From the NCBI GenBank assembly GCA_016927865.1, contig JAFGLU010000142.1, forward strand, positions 1-46,336: 46,336 bases of DNA. Direction: 5' to 3'. How positions within the stretch are numbered: position 1 is the stretch's first letter; each line of letters starts with the position of its first letter. Positions 1 to 8,646 of this stretch are shown piece after piece. Under the pieces are notes generated by a model. The model made no database searches. It saw nothing but the letters and a program-made list of their open reading frames with translations, and was not told the DNA's origin. The DNA comes from Anaerolineaceae bacterium (GTDB lineage Bacteria; Chloroflexota; Anaerolineae; Anaerolineales; Anaerolineaceae). Both the position numbers and the translations under genes were made by a program.

Positions 1-2
1 AG

Positions 3-2735
3 AACAGCGGCAGTGGGGTCACAGTTGGGACGGTAACCGCGAGTGACCCGGATGCGGGGAGCACTTTCACGTTTGCGAAGGTTGCCGGTGGAACGGGCAC
101 GGTGTTGTTCAATGTAAGCAGCGCAGGTGTGGTGACCGTGGCGGATGGGGCTGTTTTGAACTTTGAAGGCACCTCGTCCTACACTTTGGAAGTCCAGGTG
201 ACCGACAATGGCACGCCCGGTCTGACCGGCAGCGGTACGGTGACGATCAATCTGACCAATGTGAACGAAGCACCAGTTCTGGGGGATGCATCCCTCAATG
301 TGAATGAGAACAGCGCCAACGGGACAGCGGTGGGGACGGTGACAGCGACCGATGTGGACGCAGGCAGCGTTTTGTCCTACAGCATCACGGCAATCAGTCC
401 GGCGACCGATCCGGCGGCGTTTGCAATCAATGCCAGCACGGGGGCGATCACGGTGGCCAACAGCGCAGTTATCAATCATGAGGCTAACCCGGCCTTCACC
501 TTGACCGTACAGGCCACCGATAATGGCAGTCCTGCTTTGAGTGACACCGCGACAGTGACGGTCAACGTGAACGACATTAACGACGTGCCGGTGGTTAGCG
601 GGGCAACCTTCTCGGTGGCCGAAAACAGCCCGGCGACGACGGTGGTCGGGGTGGTGACGGCAGCGGATGAAGATTTGCCTGTGCAGACGCTGAGTTGGTT
701 GATCACGGCGGGGAATACAGGTGGTGCTTTCACGATCAACTCGGCCACTAGAGAGATAATAGTTGTAAATAGCGCTGCGTTGGATTTTGAAACAAACCCG
801 ACCTTCACGTTGACGGTAACGGCAACCGACAACGGCTCGCCGAATATGACCGGCAGCGCCACGGTGACGATCAACCTGACAGGTGTCAACGAAGCGCCAG
901 TGGTGAGCGATGCCACCTTCACGCTGGCAGAAAACAGCCCGGTGACAACCGTGGTGGGCACGGTGACGGCGACCGATCCGGAGAATCCGGCTCTGACCTG
1001 GTCAATCACCGGCGGGAATGGCCTGGGAGCCTTTGCGATCAATGCGACCAGTGGGCAGATCACAGTGGCCAGCTCGACGCCGCTGGATCTTGAAACTAAT
1101 CCGACCTTCTCCCTGACCGTGCAAGCAGCCGACCCGGGTGGATTGACCGGCAGCGGCACCGTAACGATCAACCTGACCAATGCCAATGAGCCCCCGGTGG
1201 TGGTCGACAATGCCTTTGACCTGCCCGAGAACAGCCCGGCAACGACCCCGGTGGGCACGGTGACGGCGACTGATCCCGATCACACGTCTTTCACCTGGAC
1301 GATCACGGGTGGGAACACGGGGAATGCCTTCACGATCAACAACAGCGGGCAGATCACGGTTGCCGATGCTGCGCCGGTGGACTTTGAGACCAACCCTACC
1401 TTCACGCTCACGGTGAAGGCAGCGGATGCCGGCGGCTTGTTTGACGAAGGCACGGTGATTATCACCTTGACCGATGTCAACGACGCGCCAGTGGTGACGG
1501 ATTCAACCTTCTCCATTCTGGAAACCGTCGCCAACGGTTCGGTGGTTGGAACGGTAGTTGCCTCTGATCAAGATGCGGGGCAGACATTGACCTACAGCAT
1601 TACGGCAGGGAACACGGGGAATGCGTTTGCCATTGACCCGACGAATGGGCAGATCACCGTGGCGGATAACACGGGCTTTGATTATTCCACCACGCCGCCC
1701 TTCAGCCTGACCATCCAGGTCGTGGATAATGGCGCACCCAATCTCAGCGACTCTGGAACGGTGACCGTTAATATCCAGCCTGCCGCAGATCTGGAATTGA
1801 CCGCCCTGGTGGGGCCGACCAACGCATTGAGCGGCAGCACGGGATTGTTCACGGTGCAGGTGGGCAACATTGGTCCTGGCGTAGCGGACGCTTACAACGT
1901 GGAAGTAACCTTGCCCGCCCCACTGACGATGGCGGCGACGGGATCGACGGCCGGTTGTACGTTTGTCGCGCCGGTTATCACCTGCCCGGCAGCGGCTTTG
2001 GCCAGCGGCGCAACGGCTGAGATTGCCGTGGCCGTGTACTTCCCCTCGTCGGCGGAGGGAGCCTTGGAATTGCAGGCCGAGATCGTTCCTGGCGGCGGAG
2101 ACCTGGACGCAAACAATCACAGCGCCAGTATGACGGTAACGGTAATACCCAACACCGTTGTGGTGGATGATGATTTTGAAGACGGGGCTGATGAGGGTTG
2201 GTCTACCGATCAACGCAGCACCACACCCGAAGATGGGCGAAACTTCTTGGGTGAGTTCGACAACCAGCGCATCACCTTTGAAGCTCACAATTTACCCGCG
2301 CACAGTCGGGCCACCATTTCGTTTGACCTGTTCATCATCCGTTCCTGGGATGGGAACAACCTCATGGACGGTCCGGATCGCTGGCTGATGGATTTGGACG
2401 GCGTGACGTTGGTAAACACTACCTTTTCTAATTGGAACGATGTTTTACGCCAGCAGGCTTACCCTGGGAGCTATCCTGGGGACAGCAATCCGGCTCAAAC
2501 GGGCGCCGAAGAGGTAAACACCTTGGGGTACCTGTACGGCAGCGATTGGCTGCAAATGGACGCGGTCTATCACATCGAAATGACGGTGGATCACAGCGCG
2601 GCGGATTTGATCGTTGCGCTGGAAGGAACGGGATTATCTGGTCGCTCTGAAGAAAGCTGGGGCGTGGATAATTTCAAGATTGTTCTGTCTGGTCAGCAAG
2701 AGCACAAGGTGTACTTGCCGCTGATGCTGAGATAG
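3..2735 (+). CDS. Secreted cadherin-repeat protein, 5' end outside window
   Basis: The frame is open from base 3, so the gene is cut by the window edge and the GTG at 102 is not its real start. The visible part holds one partial and five full cadherin-like repeats of about 100 residues, each opening with a variant of VNEAPV and containing an ENSP or ENSA box, a VGTVTATD strand and a closing TVTINLT strand. A DUF11-like domain (starting ADLELTALVG) and a C-terminal region with a WGVDNF motif, probably a beta-sandwich, follow. The protein ends HKVYLPLMLR, a short tail I associate with exported Chloroflexota proteins. It has no LPXTG motif. It is probably a surface adhesin or matrix protein; the ligand is unknown. 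The repeats are also similar at DNA level, so expansion or contraction by recombination is possible. Confidence 0.85.
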   Translation, partial: NSGSGVTVGTVTASDPDAGSTFTFAKVAGGTGTVLFNVSSAGVVTVADGAVLNFEGTSSYTLEVQVTDNGTPGLTGSGTVTINLTNVNEAPVLGDASLNVNENSANGTAVGTVTATDVDAGSVLSYSITAISPATDPAAFAINASTGAITVANSAVINHEANPAFTLTVQATDNGSPALSDTATVTVNVNDINDVPVVSGATFSVAENSPATTVVGVVTAADEDLPVQTLSWLITAGNTGGAFTINSATREIIVVNSAALDFETNPTFTLTVTATDNGSPNMTGSATVTINLTGVNEAPVVSDATFTLAENSPVTTVVGTVTATDPENPALTWSITGGNGLGAFAINATSGQITVASSTPLDLETNPTFSLTVQAADPGGLTGSGTVTINLTNANEPPVVVDNAFDLPENSPATTPVGTVTATDPDHTSFTWTITGGNTGNAFTINNSGQITVADAAPVDFETNPTFTLTVKAADAGGLFDEGTVIITLTDVNDAPVVTDSTFSILETVANGSVVGTVVASDQDAGQTLTYSITAGNTGNAFAIDPTNGQITVADNTGFDYSTTPPFSLTIQVVDNGAPNLSDSGTVTVNIQPAADLELTALVGPTNALSGSTGLFTVQVGNIGPGVADAYNVEVTLPAPLTMAATGSTAGCTFVAPVITCPAAALASGATAEIAVAVYFPSSAEGALELQAEIVPGGGDLDANNHSASMTVTVIPNTVVVDDDFEDGADEGWSTDQRSTTPEDGRNFLGEFDNQRITFEAHNLPAHSRATISFDLFIIRSWDGNNLMDGPDRWLMDLDGVTLVNTTFSNWNDVLRQQAYPGSYPGDSNPAQTGAEEVNTLGYLYGSDWLQMDAVYHIEMTVDHSAADLIVALEGTGLSGRSEESWGVDNFKIVLSGQQEHKVYLPLMLR

Positions 2736-2746
2736 GAGCCATTCAT

Positions 2747-2797
2747 GCCCCGCCACGTTCAGTAGAGGCCTCTTTGTTGGACGTGGCGGGGCCTTTT
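2747..2797 (+). terminator. Rho-independent terminator after the cadherin gene
   Basis: A perfect 12-bp inverted repeat pairs GCCCCGCCACGT at 2747-2758 with its complement at 2781-2792 and is followed by CTTTT. The loop is long (22 nt) and contains a small palindrome (AGGCCT). It lies 12 bases after the cadherin stop codon. Confidence 0.75.
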
Positions 2798-2889
2798 AAA
2801 ATTCTGCCAAAGGCAGTCCAATTCTCATCTATCTTTAATTCTAATATGAGAAAATAGATTGGTTATACTTATATTTAACGTTCAACGGA

Positions 2890-2917
2890 TTGTCCCCAGC
2901 AAGTTTTCGGGTAAAAT
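2890..2917 (+). promoter_or_regulatory. Candidate promoter for ccmE
   Basis: TTGTCC at 2890-2895 and TAAAAT at 2912-2917 are separated by 16 bp, about 44 bases before the ccmE start codon. Matches to the sigma-70 consensus are 4/6 and 5/6. It sits between the cadherin terminator and ccmE, where a promoter is expected. The call rests on pattern only. Confidence 0.4.
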
Positions 2918-2960
2918 TTCGGCCCAACTAAATTGAGACGAATTGCGGAGGCACTTCTTC

Positions 2961-3503
2961 ATGGATACTGCTGATCATGCTGCTTTAGAGGTACAAAAAC
3001 CAGCACGCGCGCCCCTGGCTGGGCGGTGGAAGTTTATCCTTGGCGGGATATTAATCGCCGCCGCGGTGGTGTACCTGATCGTCACCTCGGCGACCGCCAA
3101 TGCACAATACTTCATGACCGTTGATGAACTGGTTGCAGATACCGGGAGCCTGGCTGGTCGACAGTTGCGCGTATCTGGCGCGGTGATTGGGGATTCGATC
3201 GAATACGATGCACAAAACCTCAATCTGGTGTTCACGGTTGCGCACATTCCCGGCGATAATGATGAAATCGAGGCGCAAGGCGGTCTTGCCAACGTGCTTC
3301 ATCTGGCAGTTTCCGATCCTACGCGGAGCACGATTGCTGTGCAGTATGACGGCGTGATGCCCGATCTGCTGCGCAACGAGGCCCAGGCCATTATGACCGG
3401 CAAGTTGGGCGAAGACGGCGTGTTCTATGCGGAGGAGCTGCTGCTCAAGTGCCCGACGAAATATGAAGAGGCTGTTCCCGAGCAAGTTCAGGGCAGTAAC
3501 TAG
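2961..3503 (+). CDS. ccmE: Cytochrome c maturation haem chaperone CcmE, CxxxY type
   Basis: CcmE receives haem from CcmC and the CcmAB exporter, binds it covalently on the outer face of the membrane and passes it to CcmF. The 180-residue protein has one membrane segment (about residues 23-43) and then an OB-fold-like domain (RQLRVSGAVIGDS, and TGKLGEDGVFYAEELLLKCP at its end). The haem-attachment motif is CPTKY (Cys164 and Tyr168) where E. coli has HxxxY, so this is the cysteine variant. I chose ATG 2961 over the upstream TTG at 2943 because GCGGAGG lies nine bases before it. A hairpin with a T-tract separates it from ccmF. Confidence 0.9.
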   Translation: MDTADHAALEVQKPARAPLAGRWKFILGGILIAAAVVYLIVTSATANAQYFMTVDELVADTGSLAGRQLRVSGAVIGDSIEYDAQNLNLVFTVAHIPGDNDEIEAQGGLANVLHLAVSDPTRSTIAVQYDGVMPDLLRNEAQAIMTGKLGEDGVFYAEELLLKCPTKYEEAVPEQVQGSN

Positions 3504-3530
3504 GCATATGGGTTAGTGAAATAGAATTTA

Positions 3531-3576
3531 AAGGCAGGTTTGGCGGCATTCATTTGCTGCATCCCTGCCTTTTTTA
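3531..3576 (+). terminator. Intrinsic terminator or attenuator between ccmE and ccmF
   Basis: AAGGCAGG (3531-3538) pairs with CCTGCCTT (3564-3571), and inside it GCGGCA (3543-3548) pairs with TGCTGC (3555-3560). A T-run follows to 3575. The two stems stack into one long hairpin. Because ccmF starts at 3600 and I find no clear promoter between, it may set the ccmE to ccmF ratio instead of fully stopping transcription. Confidence 0.7.
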
Positions 3577-3599
3577 ATGCCCAATTACGGGAGACCGAT

Positions 3600-5657
3600 A
3601 TGATTACTTATTTTGGATTAGGCGCACTGGTAATCTCTTTCCTGGTATCGTTATACGGCATTGGCGCATCGGTTTACGGGCTGCGCACGAAGCGCGCAGA
3701 ATGGGTGGAGAGCGCCCGACGCGCCATGCTGTTGACCTTCCCCTTGATCACAATTGTGTCATTGGTGCTGGTTTACCTGCTGGTAACCGGGCATTACGAA
3801 CTCAGTTTCGTCTATTCGGTGACCAATGATTCCATGCCCCTCTACCTGCGCGTCACCGCGCTGTGGGGCGGGCAGGCGGGATCGCTGCTGTTCTGGTCGT
3901 GGCTTTTGGCGGCGTTTACCTCAGCGGTGACCCTACGCAAGTGGGATCGCGACCGCGAGTTTTTGCCCTGGGTGGTCATCGTTTCATTGGTCACGCTGGC
4001 CTTCTTCCTGATGCTGGTGCTGTTCTTCGAGAACCCCTTCAGCCGCTTCTGGGCAACTGCCACCGGAGAAATGGAGGCATTGTTCCGTCCGGCCGGCGCT
4101 GTGCCAATTTTCCCCAGTAACGGGCAGGGGTTGAGCCCATTGCTGCGCCACCCCGGCATGATCATTCACCCGCCCATGCTTTATCTAGGCTTCGTCTCGT
4201 TCGTCATCCCCTTTGCCTTCGCCATTGCCGCGCTGGTCACCGGGCGCACCGACGATCGTTGGATTCGTCTAACGCGCCGCTGGACATTGGTGGCATGGTT
4301 GTTCCTCTCGTTGGGGCTGGTTCTGGGAGCTCGCTGGGCCTACGATGTGCTCGGTTGGGGCGGATATTGGGGCTGGGATCCGGTGGAAATCGCCGCTTTC
4401 ATGCCCTGGCTATCCGGCACGGCTTTCCTGCACTCGGTGATGATCCAGGAGAAGAAGGGGCTGTTCAAGCGTTGGAATATGATCCTGATCATTCTGACCT
4501 ATTCGCTGGTCATTTTTGGCACGTTCCTGACTCGCTCGGGGGTGCTATCTTCGGTGCATGCCTTTGCCCAAAGCGCAATTGGCCCGTTGTTTCTGGGGTT
4601 CATCGGCGTCACCTTTGTCATTGCGCTGGGATTGCTGTTGTGGCGGTGGAACGATTTGCGCGGTGAGGGGCAAATGCACTCGCTGCTGTCACGCGAATCG
4701 TTGTTCTTGTTCAACAACCTGTTGTTCATGGGCATTCTGGCGGTGTGCTTCTGGGGTGTCATTTTCCCGCTCATCTCCGAATTGCTCACCGGGCAGAAAG
4801 TGACCGTGGGCCCACCGTTTTATGAGCGCGCTACCGGTCCGCAGTTTGCCGCCCTGCTGTTCTTGATGGGCATTGCGCCGTTATCGGCCTGGGGCCATTC
4901 TACGTTCAAGACACTGGGAAGAGCGCTGTGGAAACCGGCCATCGTCTCAGTGATCGTGCTGGCGGTGGTGCTGGCACTGGGTGTGCGCTCGATCCCAGCC
5001 CTGGTCGGGTTCTGGCTGGTGGCTTTCACCAGCGCCATTACTCTGTATGAGTACGGTCGGGCGGTGTGGGCGCGCGCCAGGGCGACCGGCGAGGGCTTAA
5101 TAAAGGCTTTCTGGCGGCTGCCGGGCCGAAACCGCCGACGTTATGGCGGGTATGTGATCCACGTGGGCGTAGTGTTAATGGCCTTGGGCGTAATCGGCAT
5201 TGAACTGTTCCAGACCGAAACGCAGGGCACGCTCAAACCGGGCCAAACGCTTTCGCTCAGCGGCTACACGGTTACATACGTCAAGCTGGATGAATTCGAC
5301 GTGGAAGATGGGCGCAACGTGGCCCGCGCCATTGTCAATGTGGAGCGCAACGGCAAGCAGATTGGCCAACTGTTCCCGCGCCGCGACTATTACTATACTG
5401 AACGGCAGCAGATGACCATTCCGGGCGTGCGCAGCACGATGGAAGATGATCTGTATGTGCTGCTGGTTGACTGGCAGCCGATTTCCAGCCAGAGCGCGAC
5501 CTTCAAGGTGTACCATAACCCGCTGGTCAACTGGCTGTGGTTGGGTTCCCTGGTGTTCATCCTGGGCACGTTTGTGGCTGCCTGGCCCGATCAGGACCCG
5601 GAACCGGCGCGAGCCCGCGCCAAAGCCAGCCGGGCTGCCGCAGAGCAGATTTCGTAG
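3600..5657 (+). CDS. ccmF: Cytochrome c haem lyase subunit CcmF
   Basis: CcmF joins haem from holo-CcmE to the reduced CxxCH cysteines of apocytochrome c. The 685-residue polytopic membrane protein carries the WWD haem-handling signature (GWGGYWGWDPVEIAAFMPWL, about residues 254-273), the GTFLTRSGVLSSVHAF stretch and a periplasmic C-terminal region of about 100 residues before the last membrane helix. Length is close to that of usual CcmF. ATG 3600 is preceded by ACGGGAGA, so the upstream TTG at 3540 is rejected; that region is the terminator stem. Downstream the cluster is interrupted by a palindromic spacer and an opposite-strand peptidase before ccmH. Confidence 0.95.
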   Translation: MITYFGLGALVISFLVSLYGIGASVYGLRTKRAEWVESARRAMLLTFPLITIVSLVLVYLLVTGHYELSFVYSVTNDSMPLYLRVTALWGGQAGSLLFWSWLLAAFTSAVTLRKWDRDREFLPWVVIVSLVTLAFFLMLVLFFENPFSRFWATATGEMEALFRPAGAVPIFPSNGQGLSPLLRHPGMIIHPPMLYLGFVSFVIPFAFAIAALVTGRTDDRWIRLTRRWTLVAWLFLSLGLVLGARWAYDVLGWGGYWGWDPVEIAAFMPWLSGTAFLHSVMIQEKKGLFKRWNMILIILTYSLVIFGTFLTRSGVLSSVHAFAQSAIGPLFLGFIGVTFVIALGLLLWRWNDLRGEGQMHSLLSRESLFLFNNLLFMGILAVCFWGVIFPLISELLTGQKVTVGPPFYERATGPQFAALLFLMGIAPLSAWGHSTFKTLGRALWKPAIVSVIVLAVVLALGVRSIPALVGFWLVAFTSAITLYEYGRAVWARARATGEGLIKAFWRLPGRNRRRYGGYVIHVGVVLMALGVIGIELFQTETQGTLKPGQTLSLSGYTVTYVKLDEFDVEDGRNVARAIVNVERNGKQIGQLFPRRDYYYTERQQMTIPGVRSTMEDDLYVLLVDWQPISSQSATFKVYHNPLVNWLWLGSLVFILGTFVAAWPDQDPEPARARAKASRAAAEQIS

Positions 5658-5765
5658 GCTTATCCGGGGCAGGGCGATAGCGTTTCTGCCCACAAAATCG
5701 CACCTTAACAACTGCATCCTTTGTTGGCTTCATAGCACTACTTTTACACTGTCACTTTAGATTTT

Positions 5766-5987
5766 CGAGCTTGTGGCCCCACCCCCACCTGCTGCGCGAC
5801 CCGCTGGCAACGCACCTCGGAAAATTCAGTCCTTGGGCGGGGAGGGGAGAAGATTTCGCAAAAGAGAGGGGCTGAAAGCCCCTCTCTTTTGCAGAATTCT
5901 TTTCCTCCCCCGGCAAAGTACTTGAATGATTAAGTGTCTTGGTTGCCGGGTCGCGCAGCAGGCAGGGTGGGGGCAACGCCCGAGCTT
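5766..5987. repeat. Nested palindrome in the 418-bp spacer after ccmF
   Basis: The stretch 5658-6075 holds no convincing gene. Its outer arms are CCTGCTGCGCGACCCG (5788-5803) and the exact complement at 5947-5962, extended by imperfect C-rich/G-rich arms to about 5766 and 5987. In the centre a perfect 15-bp hairpin (5858-5872 with 5878-5892, loop TGAAA) forms, flanked by partly complementary GGAGGGGAGA and TTTTCCTCCCC. The inner hairpin lies between the convergent ends of ccmF and the M28 peptidase and could end transcription both ways, though it lacks a clean T-run. The nested form also resembles a small non-autonomous mobile element; I see no target-site duplication. Confidence 0.7.
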
Positions 5988-6020
5988 AAAGGTTAGGGTG
6001 TTTTTAATGTGACATTGTCA

Positions 6021-6072
6021 AACTACTCGGCGGGTGAAGAAAGATCCCAAAACTCGCGAGTCTTGAGTAGTT
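6021..6072. repeat. Short degenerate relative of the AACTACTC palindrome family
   Basis: AACTACTC (6021-6028) and its perfect complement GAGTAGTT (6065-6072) bound 52 bp. The left side continues GGCGGGTGAAGAAAGATCC, similar to one outer arm of the longer palindromes at 29022, 36161 and 39776. A ten-base palindrome, ACTCGCGAGT, lies inside. It is probably a decayed or internally deleted copy. Confidence 0.5.
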
Positions 6073-6075
6073 GCG

Positions 6076-7431
6076 TTATTCCAATTGTCTGGAACTTGTG
6101 GGTAGGGCGGGGGAGGTGGAAATTACCACGCAGTCCGCTGGCAAGGACGCGCACACGCCGCCTTCTGAGTTCTCCCAGGCTTCCAGGCGATAGGCATAGT
6201 GGTGGCCGGGCAGGGTTTTCAGATCGGTCCAGGTTTGGATGCCCGTGACGGCGAGGGATTCCCAGGGACCGCCGCAGCCGTTTTGCGAACGCAGCAAACG
6301 CACCTGCTCAACTCCCTCCGGCAGAGTCCAGGACAGCTTGGGCGTACTGGAGCGTTGTTCAACCCGCAGCGCTGGGGATTGGTCAAAGCAGGCTTCTACT
6401 GGCCCGGCTAACCCGGCTGCTGCTGCCAGCGAGACTTTCGCAATGGCAAAGCCCGAGGCAAGGTTCAAGGTACTCAAGGTGTCACCGGTAGTATGATAGG
6501 CGGGATTGGTATCTTTGAGACCTTTGCAGCCGTTTTCAGCGCCGTTGTACATGTGGTTTTCCAGCACCAGCACCGCGCCGATGCCCTCATCCCAAAAGAC
6601 TGAATGGTCGGAGAAACTCATGTTGAGCGTTGTGATCCGATCCATTTGCAAATCCGGCTGATAGGCCTGGATGGCGTCCTCAAAGCAGCTCACCAGAGGC
6701 CGGGAGGCGAGCGAAGTGCCCGCGTGGAGTTCGAAGCAGCGGTCGTTGTCGGCGTCATAGCCGAACATATCCAGGTTGATGACGGCCTGCACGTCGCTGA
6801 GATCATGGTCGCGTGCATAGGCTTTGCTGCCGATCAGACCTTGTTCTTCACCGGTGAACCAGATCAGGCGCACGGTGCGCTGGAAGCGAAAGCTGCGCCA
6901 CAGGCGAGCTGCTTCCAGTAAGGCGGCTGAGCCGCTGGCATTATCTTCAGCGCCGGGCGCCAGCCGGTGTGCTTCGGGTGAGGTGCTATCCAGGTGCGCC
7001 GTGAGCAGGATAATCTCTTCGGGCTTTTCAGCGCCGGGCAGGGTGATGATCAGGTTCTTCCAGGTTCTGCCGTCGAAGGTGAACTCGTGCTCGTCAATCT
7101 GGTTCTTTGGGTACCACATCTGTGCCTGAGACAGAATGAAATCGTAGGCGCGTCCGTTGGCCTGGCCGTTGAACAGGGCATAACTGTAACGAGTGGTGAT
7201 GGTGTAGGACGATCCGTCCAGAATCACCGGGCGAGCGCCGGAAAGCTGAGCCACCCATCCAGCCCAATCTGCCTGAGAGGTGTACGAAAGCATCTGGGCG
7301 GTCACGGGTGAATAGCCACAAGCTGGGGGCGGATCGTTGGTTGGAAGCGCGGGCTGAATGCCCGCTAGAGCCAGGATTAGAGCCGAGGCTGTGGCGAGGA
7401 GGAGGCGAGAAAACAAAGGATGCAGAAGCAT
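6076..7431 (-). CDS. Secreted M28-family zinc aminopeptidase
   Basis: This is a 451-residue exported metallopeptidase expected to remove N-terminal residues from peptides outside the membrane. A signal peptide is visible (LLLATASALILALAG). The M28 di-zinc ligands are all present: HLDS, GAEDNASG, EEQGLIGS (catalytic and metal-binding Glu), NLDMFGYD and FSDHSVFW. A C-terminal region of about 100 residues, perhaps beta-sandwich or Fn3-like (LRVEQRSSTPKLSWTLPEG onward), follows the catalytic domain. I chose ATG 7431 because it puts the signal peptide at the N terminus; the longer frame to 7566 would overlap the ccmH start. It is divergent from ccmH and splits the ccm genes, with no evident link to cytochrome assembly. 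Confidence 0.85.
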   Translation of the reverse strand: MLLHPLFSRLLLATASALILALAGIQPALPTNDPPPACGYSPVTAQMLSYTSQADWAGWVAQLSGARPVILDGSSYTITTRYSYALFNGQANGRAYDFILSQAQMWYPKNQIDEHEFTFDGRTWKNLIITLPGAEKPEEIILLTAHLDSTSPEAHRLAPGAEDNASGSAALLEAARLWRSFRFQRTVRLIWFTGEEQGLIGSKAYARDHDLSDVQAVINLDMFGYDADNDRCFELHAGTSLASRPLVSCFEDAIQAYQPDLQMDRITTLNMSFSDHSVFWDEGIGAVLVLENHMYNGAENGCKGLKDTNPAYHTTGDTLSTLNLASGFAIAKVSLAAAAGLAGPVEACFDQSPALRVEQRSSTPKLSWTLPEGVEQVRLLRSQNGCGGPWESLAVTGIQTWTDLKTLPGHHYAYRLEAWENSEGGVCASLPADCVVISTSPALPTSSRQLE

Positions 7432-7551
7432 GGTATGGCAAGTGTACCAGAAACCGCAATCCATTTCCTGTGGCGTGGCGGGAGGGTTAATCTCAGTCTC
7501 ATCACTTTCTGGTAAGATGAGTGAAGGAATTCTGAATTGGCGAGGACGGGT

Positions 7552-8037
7552 ATGAAACGCAATCATCTCATTTGGATCACCGCTGTAGCCTTATTTGCCG
7601 CGCTGCTTGCTCAGGCCGGGCCGGTCTCGGCGCAGCAGCCTACTCCCTCGGATAACGACGTGAATCGGGTGGCGAAGCAGTTGTACTGCCCGGTGTGCGA
7701 GAACACCCCCTTGGACGTGTGCCCGACCCAGGCTTGCGAGGAGTGGCGCGAGTTGATCCGCCTGAAGCTTTCGGAAGGCTGGTCGGACGAGCAGATCAAG
7801 GATTACTTTGCTTTGCAATACGGCGACCGCGTGCTGGCTGAACCGCCCCGCCGAGGTTTGAACTGGCTGGTGTATATTCTGCCGATTGTCTTTTTTGCCG
7901 GAGGCGTTGTGATCCTTGTGTCGGTGCTGCGGCGGATGCGCGCACCGGCGAAGCAGGTGACGCCTTCGACTCCGGCCCTGGATGCTGAAACCCTGAAGCG
8001 TGTGGAAGAAGAACTGAAGAAACACGATATTGCTTAG
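7552..8037 (+). CDS. ccmH: Cytochrome c maturation thiol protein CcmH
   Basis: CcmH keeps the apocytochrome CxxCH thiols reduced for haem attachment. The 161-residue protein has a signal peptide (residues 1-27), the redox motif LYCPVC (Cys46 and Cys49), a short helical bundle (EEWRELIRLKLSEGWSDEQI) and a C-terminal membrane helix (about 102-120). After the CxxC there are two more cysteines (57 and 62, in DVCPTQAC) where classical CcmH has an IADSNA stretch. ATG 7552 follows GCGAGGA, so the upstream TTG at 7537 is rejected. It is the first gene of the second ccm run; ccmG follows after 20 bases. There is no fused CcmI-type TPR domain. Confidence 0.92.
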   Translation: MKRNHLIWITAVALFAALLAQAGPVSAQQPTPSDNDVNRVAKQLYCPVCENTPLDVCPTQACEEWRELIRLKLSEGWSDEQIKDYFALQYGDRVLAEPPRRGLNWLVYILPIVFFAGGVVILVSVLRRMRAPAKQVTPSTPALDAETLKRVEEELKKHDIA

Positions 8038-8057
8038 CCTTTTGGAGAGAAGAAGTG

Positions 8058-8621
8058 ATGCAAAAGCCTGATGAAATTTCACCGGCCGCCGAGCCGAAAA
8101 AACTGCCCACCGGCATTATCCTGCTAGCCTTCGCTGTATTGCTTGGCTTTTTGGCATTAATTGCCTGGGGATTGAATCGCTCGATGAGCGGGCCGATTCA
8201 GGTGGGACAAAAGGTGCCGGAAATCGAGATGCTGACTTTCGACGACGAGATGATCAACACCTCCGACTACGCCGGAAAAGTGATTGTGCTCAACTTCTGG
8301 GCCTCCTGGTGCAAACCCTGCGAGCAGGAAGCAGCAGAATTGGAGATGGCTTATCAATACTTCAAGCCCACCGACCAGGTAGTGTTCTTGGGACTGGCAT
8401 ATGTGGACACCGAGCCAAAATCGCTGGCTTACCTTGAGAAATTTGGCATTACCTATCCCAACGGACCCGATTTGCGCACCAGCGTTTCGCAAATGTTCAA
8501 GATTCGGGGGGTGCCGGAAACCTATATTATTGATAAAGAGGGCCGGCTGGCTTATGCGAAAATCGGCCCGTTCATTTCTCTGGAAGAAATTATCGCGGTG
8601 ATTGAACCGCTGGCCCAATAA
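8058..8621 (+). CDS. ccmG: Membrane-anchored thioredoxin CcmG/ResA-like
   Basis: This thiol-disulfide oxidoreductase passes electrons to CcmH or directly to apocytochrome. The 187-residue protein has an N-terminal membrane anchor (about 19-38) and a thioredoxin fold with active site ASWCKPCEQE (Cys85 and Cys88) and the cis-proline loop GVPETYIIDKEG. The start is ATG 8058, three bases after an in-frame GTG; GGAGAGAAG precedes both. Its place directly after ccmH supports a role in cytochrome assembly and not in general disulfide formation. Confidence 0.92.
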   Translation: MQKPDEISPAAEPKKLPTGIILLAFAVLLGFLALIAWGLNRSMSGPIQVGQKVPEIEMLTFDDEMINTSDYAGKVIVLNFWASWCKPCEQEAAELEMAYQYFKPTDQVVFLGLAYVDTEPKSLAYLEKFGITYPNGPDLRTSVSQMFKIRGVPETYIIDKEGRLAYAKIGPFISLEEIIAVIEPLAQ

Positions 8622-8646
8622 GCTTTCATCTACGGAGTCGCACAGC

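Noticed and set aside
476..2288. Long minus-strand open frames across the cadherin gene
   Set aside because: They are shadows of the GC-rich cadherin frame; their translations have no recognisable domain and the plus-strand frame is clearly a repeat protein.
5752..5976. Small frame inside the nested palindrome
   Set aside because: Its codons are made of the palindrome arms, with no ribosome site or family match.
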